From Verrucomicrobiaceae bacterium UBA2429 (GTDB lineage: Bacteria > Verrucomicrobiota > Verrucomicrobiia > Verrucomicrobiales > Verrucomicrobiaceae): DNA of 35,945 nucleotides. The stretch covers positions 1 through 35,945 of the forward strand of contig DDQZ01000097.1 of assembly GCA_002343505.1 (NCBI GenBank), read 5' to 3'. Shown here piece by piece: positions 32,543 to 35,945 of this stretch (the first letter of the stretch is position 1; each line of letters starts with the position of its first letter). The notes below the pieces were generated by a model that ran no database searches, was not told where the DNA came from, and saw only the letters and a list, made by a program, of their open reading frames with translations. The position numbers and the translations under genes are program-made.

Positions 32543-35500
32543 TCAACCCCGGCGCAAATCCAGAGTGAGGGGGAACTCGGGCACCGGGGGCACTACGACG
32601 GGCTGCATTTTCCCCGGCGTGTGGCCGCCGGGGAAGAAGCGCGCCAGGCGGCGGCTCTCGGCCTCGTAGCTGTTCACGGGGAAGGTGTCGTAGCTGCGCC
32701 CGCCGGGGTGGGCCACATGGCAGGCGCAGCCGGCGATGCTGCGCTGGTTCCATGTGTCCACGATGTCGAACACGAGCGGGCTGTGGACGCCGATGGTGGG
32801 CTGGAGGCAGTTTGGCGGCTGCCAGGCGCGGTAGCGGACGCCGGCGACGTATTCGCCGACGGTGCCGGTGGGGTGCAGAGGGACGATGCGCCCGTTGCAG
32901 GTGATGAGGTGGCGGTTGTTGATGAGGCCGGTGGTTTTCACCTGGATGCGCTCAAGGCTGCTGTCCACGTAGCGGACGGTGCCGCCGGGGGAGCCGTCTT
33001 CACCGAGCACGTGCCAGGGCTCGAGGGCGGTGCGCAGATCCAGATGCACGCCGCGGCCGGTGATGCTGCCGACGGTGGGGAATTTGAACTCAAAATGCGG
33101 GGCGAACCAGTCGGCGGAGAGAGGGTAGCCAAAGTCGGCCATGTCTTCAATAATATCGCTAAAGTCCTGCCAGACGAAGTGGGGGAGGAGGTAGCGGTCA
33201 TGCAGTTCGGTGCCCCAGCGGACGAGCGGGGCCTCGTAGGGCTGCTGCCAGAAGCGGGCGAGCGCGGCGCGCAGCAGGAGGTGCTGGGCGAGGCTCATCT
33301 CGGCGTGGGGGGGCATCTCGAAGGAGCGCAGCTCGACGAGGCCGAGCCGCCCGGTGCTGCTGCCGGGGTCGAAGAGCTTGTCTATGCAGAACTCACTGCG
33401 GTGGGTGTTGCCGGTGGCGTCCACGAGGAGGTTCCGAAAGATGCGGTCCACGAGCCAGGGCGGGGTGAAGCCGCCGGTGGCGGTCTGGCGGTCGAGTTCT
33501 TTGAAGGCCAGCTCGAGCTCGAAGAGGGCGTCATTCCGTGCTTCATCCACGCGCGGGTGCTGGCTGGTGGGGCCGATGAAGAGGCCGCTGAAGAGGTAGC
33601 TGAGGCTGGGGTGGTTGTGCCAGTAGCCGATGAGGGATTTTAATAAATCGGGCCGGCGCAGGAAGGGGGAGTGGCGCGGGCTTTCTCCGCCGACGACGAT
33701 GTGGTTGCCGCCGCCGGTGCCGGTGTGGCGGCCGTCCACCATGAATTTCTCGGTGCCGAGGCGGGTGAGGCGCGCTTCCTCATAAAGGGCGGTGGTGTTG
33801 GCGACGAGGTCTCCCCAGGTTTTGACGGGGTGCATGTTCACCTCGATGACGCCGGGGTCAGGGGTGACTTTGATGACATGGAGCCTCGGGTCATAAGGCG
33901 GGGGTGTGCCTTCGATGACGATGGGGATGGCGAGGGTGGTGGCCACGTCTTCGATGGCGGAGATGAGGTCGAGGTAGTCTTCGGTGTCGGCCACGGGGGG
34001 CATGAAGACATGCAGGCGGCCCTCACGCGGCTCGAAGCAGAGGGCGGTGCGGATGATCCAGGAGGCGGACTCTTGCGGGAGGGGGAAACGGGTGCCTGTG
34101 GGGCTGGAGGGGTCATTTTCTTCGGGCTCCAGCGGGGGCAGCTTTCGGCGCTCGGGCTTGCCCTGGCCGGCGTGGATGCCCTGATGCCAGGAGGCGGGCG
34201 GGGTGCTGGTGGCACCGGGGCCGTAAAGGCTGCCGGCGATCTGCTCGACGATGCGCTGGCGGCTCTCGGGGCGGGGCGGGAGCTCGGGCCAGTCGCTGGC
34301 GGGGTCGGTGGGGTAGATCCAGGGGTAATCACTGGCGCTGACCCAGGGGAGGCTGTCGAGGGGGAGGCGGAGGCCCATGGGGGAGTCTCCGGGGATGAGG
34401 TGGAGGGTGTCGTCACGGACGAACCAGGGGCCGCTTTTCCAGACAAGCTGGCCGCCCTGCCAGGCGCGCTCGATGGGGAGGATGAAGCCGGTGATCTGAT
34501 CGAGCCCGTGCTCGAAGAGGCGGGCGAGGCGGGCGCGCTCTAGCTCGTCTTTGAGGTTGGACTGGAGTGGGTCCACATTGACGGGGAGGCGTTTTTCCCG
34601 CCAGAGGTAGTAGTACACGTCTTCGTAGGCTTCTTTGAGCCAGCGGGTGTCCACCTGGAGGGCGGAGGCGAGGGCGAGGCCAAAGGCGCGGGCGTCGGCT
34701 TCGTTGTGGCCGAGGTTTTTGGATTCGTCGGCGATGAGGCTGTCGTCTTTCCAGATGGGGACGCCGTCTTTGCGCCAGTAGCAGCCGAGGGCCCAGCGGG
34801 GCAGGGGCTCGCCGGGGTACCATTTGCCGGTGCCGTAGTGGAGGAGGGCGCCGGGGGCGAAGCGGTCACGCAGGCGCTTGATGAGCTGGCCGGAGAGGAG
34901 GCGCTTTTGTGGGCCGGTGGCGGCGGTGTTCCACTCTTCGCCGTCCATGTCGTCAATGCTGACGAAGGTGGGCTCGCCACCCATGGTGAGGCGTACGTCG
35001 TGGGAGAGGAGGTCGCTGTCTATGCGGTGGCCGAGGGCCTCGATGGCGGCCCATTGCTCGGGGGTGTAGGGCTTGGTGACGCGGGGGGTCTCATGCACGC
35101 GGGAGATGTGCATTTCATGGCCGAACTGGACCTCGCATTTGTCCACGAGGCCGGTGATGGGGGCGGCGCTGGAGGGGTCTGGCGTGGCGGCGAGGGGGAG
35201 GTGGCCTTCCCCGGCGAGGAGGCCGGAGGTGGGGTCGAGGCCGATCCAGCCTGCGCCGGGGAGATAGACCTCACACCAGGCGTGGAGGTCGGTGAAGTCG
35301 GTCTCGGCTCCGCTGGGGCCGTCGAGGGCTTTGACGTCGGGCTTGAGCTGGATGAGGTAGCCGCTGACGAAGCGGGCGGCGAGGCCGAGGTGGCGGAGGA
35401 GCTGGACGAGGAGCCAGGCGGAGTCGCGGCAGGAGCCGCTGAGGAGCTCGAGGGTCTCCTCGGGCGTCTGCACGCCGGGCTCCATGCGGATGGTGTAGCG

Positions 35501-35945
35501 GATGTCGCTCCAGAGCATTTGGTTAATCTGGACGAGGAAGTCCATGCTGCGCGGGCGTTTGTCCGTATCTGGGACGGGCTCGTGGGGAGGCTCGGGGAGG
35601 ATGCCGTGGGGCTGGGTGTCGGCGGTCTCGGAGTGGGGGACCGGAGCGTGCGGCAGTGGGCCGCGACCGTTGAGCAGCTTGTGCCGCACCTCGCGCAGAT
35701 AGGCGGTGAACTGCGGGGTGAGAGGCAGCTTTCGATGGAAGGGCTCCAGTTCGTGGGCCAGGGCGGGATCGTATTTGAAGGGGAAGTGCTCGGCCTGCGG
35801 CTCCAGGAAGAAATCAAAGGGATTATAGACGGCCATCTCGGCCACGAGGTCCACCTCGACGCAAAGGCTGCGGGTTTTCTCGGGGAAAACGAGGCGGGCG
35901 AGGTGGTTGGACTGCGGGTCCTGCTGCCAGTTGATGAAATGCTGC
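32543..35945 (-). CDS. Transglutaminase-like/DUF2126 protein, N-terminus cut by window edge
   Basis: The reading frame stays open from the stop at 32543-32545 to the right edge, giving at least 1133 residues. The GTG at 35854 is internal, since upstream codons (HFINWQQDPQSNHLARLVFP) are family-like. A transglutaminase core appears with catalytic Cys in SGSCRDSAWLL (codon near 35430), His in DLHAWCEVYLPG (near 35280) and Asp in GLDPTSGLL. The long C-terminal DUF2126 part follows, with MGGEPTFVSIDDMDG, GTGGGNHIVVGG, and ELRSFEMPPHAEMSLAQ. Such proteins often sit with circularly permuted ATP-grasp and alpha-E genes; those would be outside the window. Possible roles are peptide crosslinking or amide-bond cleavage; the true substrate is unknown. 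Confidence 0.92.
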   Translation of the reverse strand, partial: QHFINWQQDPQSNHLARLVFPEKTRSLCVEVDLVAEMAVYNPFDFFLEPQAEHFPFKYDPALAHELEPFHRKLPLTPQFTAYLREVRHKLLNGRGPLPHAPVPHSETADTQPHGILPEPPHEPVPDTDKRPRSMDFLVQINQMLWSDIRYTIRMEPGVQTPEETLELLSGSCRDSAWLLVQLLRHLGLAARFVSGYLIQLKPDVKALDGPSGAETDFTDLHAWCEVYLPGAGWIGLDPTSGLLAGEGHLPLAATPDPSSAAPITGLVDKCEVQFGHEMHISRVHETPRVTKPYTPEQWAAIEALGHRIDSDLLSHDVRLTMGGEPTFVSIDDMDGEEWNTAATGPQKRLLSGQLIKRLRDRFAPGALLHYGTGKWYPGEPLPRWALGCYWRKDGVPIWKDDSLIADESKNLGHNEADARAFGLALASALQVDTRWLKEAYEDVYYYLWREKRLPVNVDPLQSNLKDELERARLARLFEHGLDQITGFILPIERAWQGGQLVWKSGPWFVRDDTLHLIPGDSPMGLRLPLDSLPWVSASDYPWIYPTDPASDWPELPPRPESRQRIVEQIAGSLYGPGATSTPPASWHQGIHAGQGKPERRKLPPLEPEENDPSSPTGTRFPLPQESASWIIRTALCFEPREGRLHVFMPPVADTEDYLDLISAIEDVATTLAIPIVIEGTPPPYDPRLHVIKVTPDPGVIEVNMHPVKTWGDLVANTTALYEEARLTRLGTEKFMVDGRHTGTGGGNHIVVGGESPRHSPFLRRPDLLKSLIGYWHNHPSLSYLFSGLFIGPTSQHPRVDEARNDALFELELAFKELDRQTATGGFTPPWLVDRIFRNLLVDATGNTHRSEFCIDKLFDPGSSTGRLGLVELRSFEMPPHAEMSLAQHLLLRAALARFWQQPYEAPLVRWGTELHDRYLLPHFVWQDFSDIIEDMADFGYPLSADWFAPHFEFKFPTVGSITGRGVHLDLRTALEPWHVLGEDGSPGGTVRYVDSSLERIQVKTTGLINNRHLITCNGRIVPLHPTGTVGEYVAGVRYRAWQPPNCLQPTIGVHSPLVFDIVDTWNQRSIAGCACHVAHPGGRSYDTFPVNSYEAESRRLARFFPGGHTPGKMQPVVVPPVPEFPLTLDLRRG

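Noticed and set aside
34544..35854. GTG at 35854 as the start of the transglutaminase-like protein
   Set aside because: Thirty more in-frame codons up to the window edge read like family sequence (NWQQDPQSNHLARLVFP), so the gene continues outside the window.

Overview
The window looks like chromosomal DNA of a high-GC, Gram-negative bacterium. I infer a member of the Verrucomicrobiota, perhaps near Prosthecobacter, but no rRNA or other marker is present to prove it. The grounds are a type II secretion (T2SS) operon, lipoprotein and signal-peptide genes, a giant secreted FN3/Ig-like protein, a BatA-type VWA protein, a carboxynorspermidine decarboxylase, and intergenic repeats that I believe are common in the PVC group.

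Layout. 1-171: start of lepA (minus, cut by the window edge). 363-2298: a LeuT-type sodium symporter and a tiny putative MetS-like partner. 2431-3417: a secreted protein of unknown function, with a terminator. 3473-4270: a lone ABC-2 permease (minus), divergent from a BatA-like VWA protein (4415-6541). 6606-7793: nspC. 7893-9992: a large SEC-C/coiled-coil protein with a RelE/ParE-like C-terminus. 10008-11672: an orphan extracellular solute-binding protein (minus).

11983-20860 is the core of the window: a ten-gene T2SS operon in the order gspE-F-G-H-I-J-K, then GspL-, GspM- and GspC-like genes. It would supply the ATPase, the platform protein, all five pseudopilins and inner-membrane assembly proteins. 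The secretin (GspD) and prepilin peptidase (GspO) are not in the window. The six junctions from gspE to gspK all carry repeat elements; the last three junctions (K/L, L/M, M/C) overlap by a few bases and carry none. At gspH/gspI a 192-bp palindromic element lies in frame inside the gspI leader, and deleting it in silico restores a textbook prepilin leader. At gspJ/gspK a 167-bp element with 34-bp inverted ends supplies the last ~72 codons of gspJ.

20910-25324: a DUF3307-like membrane protein, a DegT-family aminotransferase, then on the minus strand a TauE/SafE permease, an L,D-transpeptidase lipoprotein and a VCBS/FG-GAP repeat protein. 25548-31865: a 2105-residue secreted modular protein with FN3 domains, an embedded cyclophilin domain and about eight Ig-like domains. 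31952-32468: a probable decayed gene. 32543 to the right edge: a transglutaminase-like/DUF2126 protein (minus, its N-terminus outside the window).

No tRNA, rRNA, CRISPR array or transposase gene was seen.
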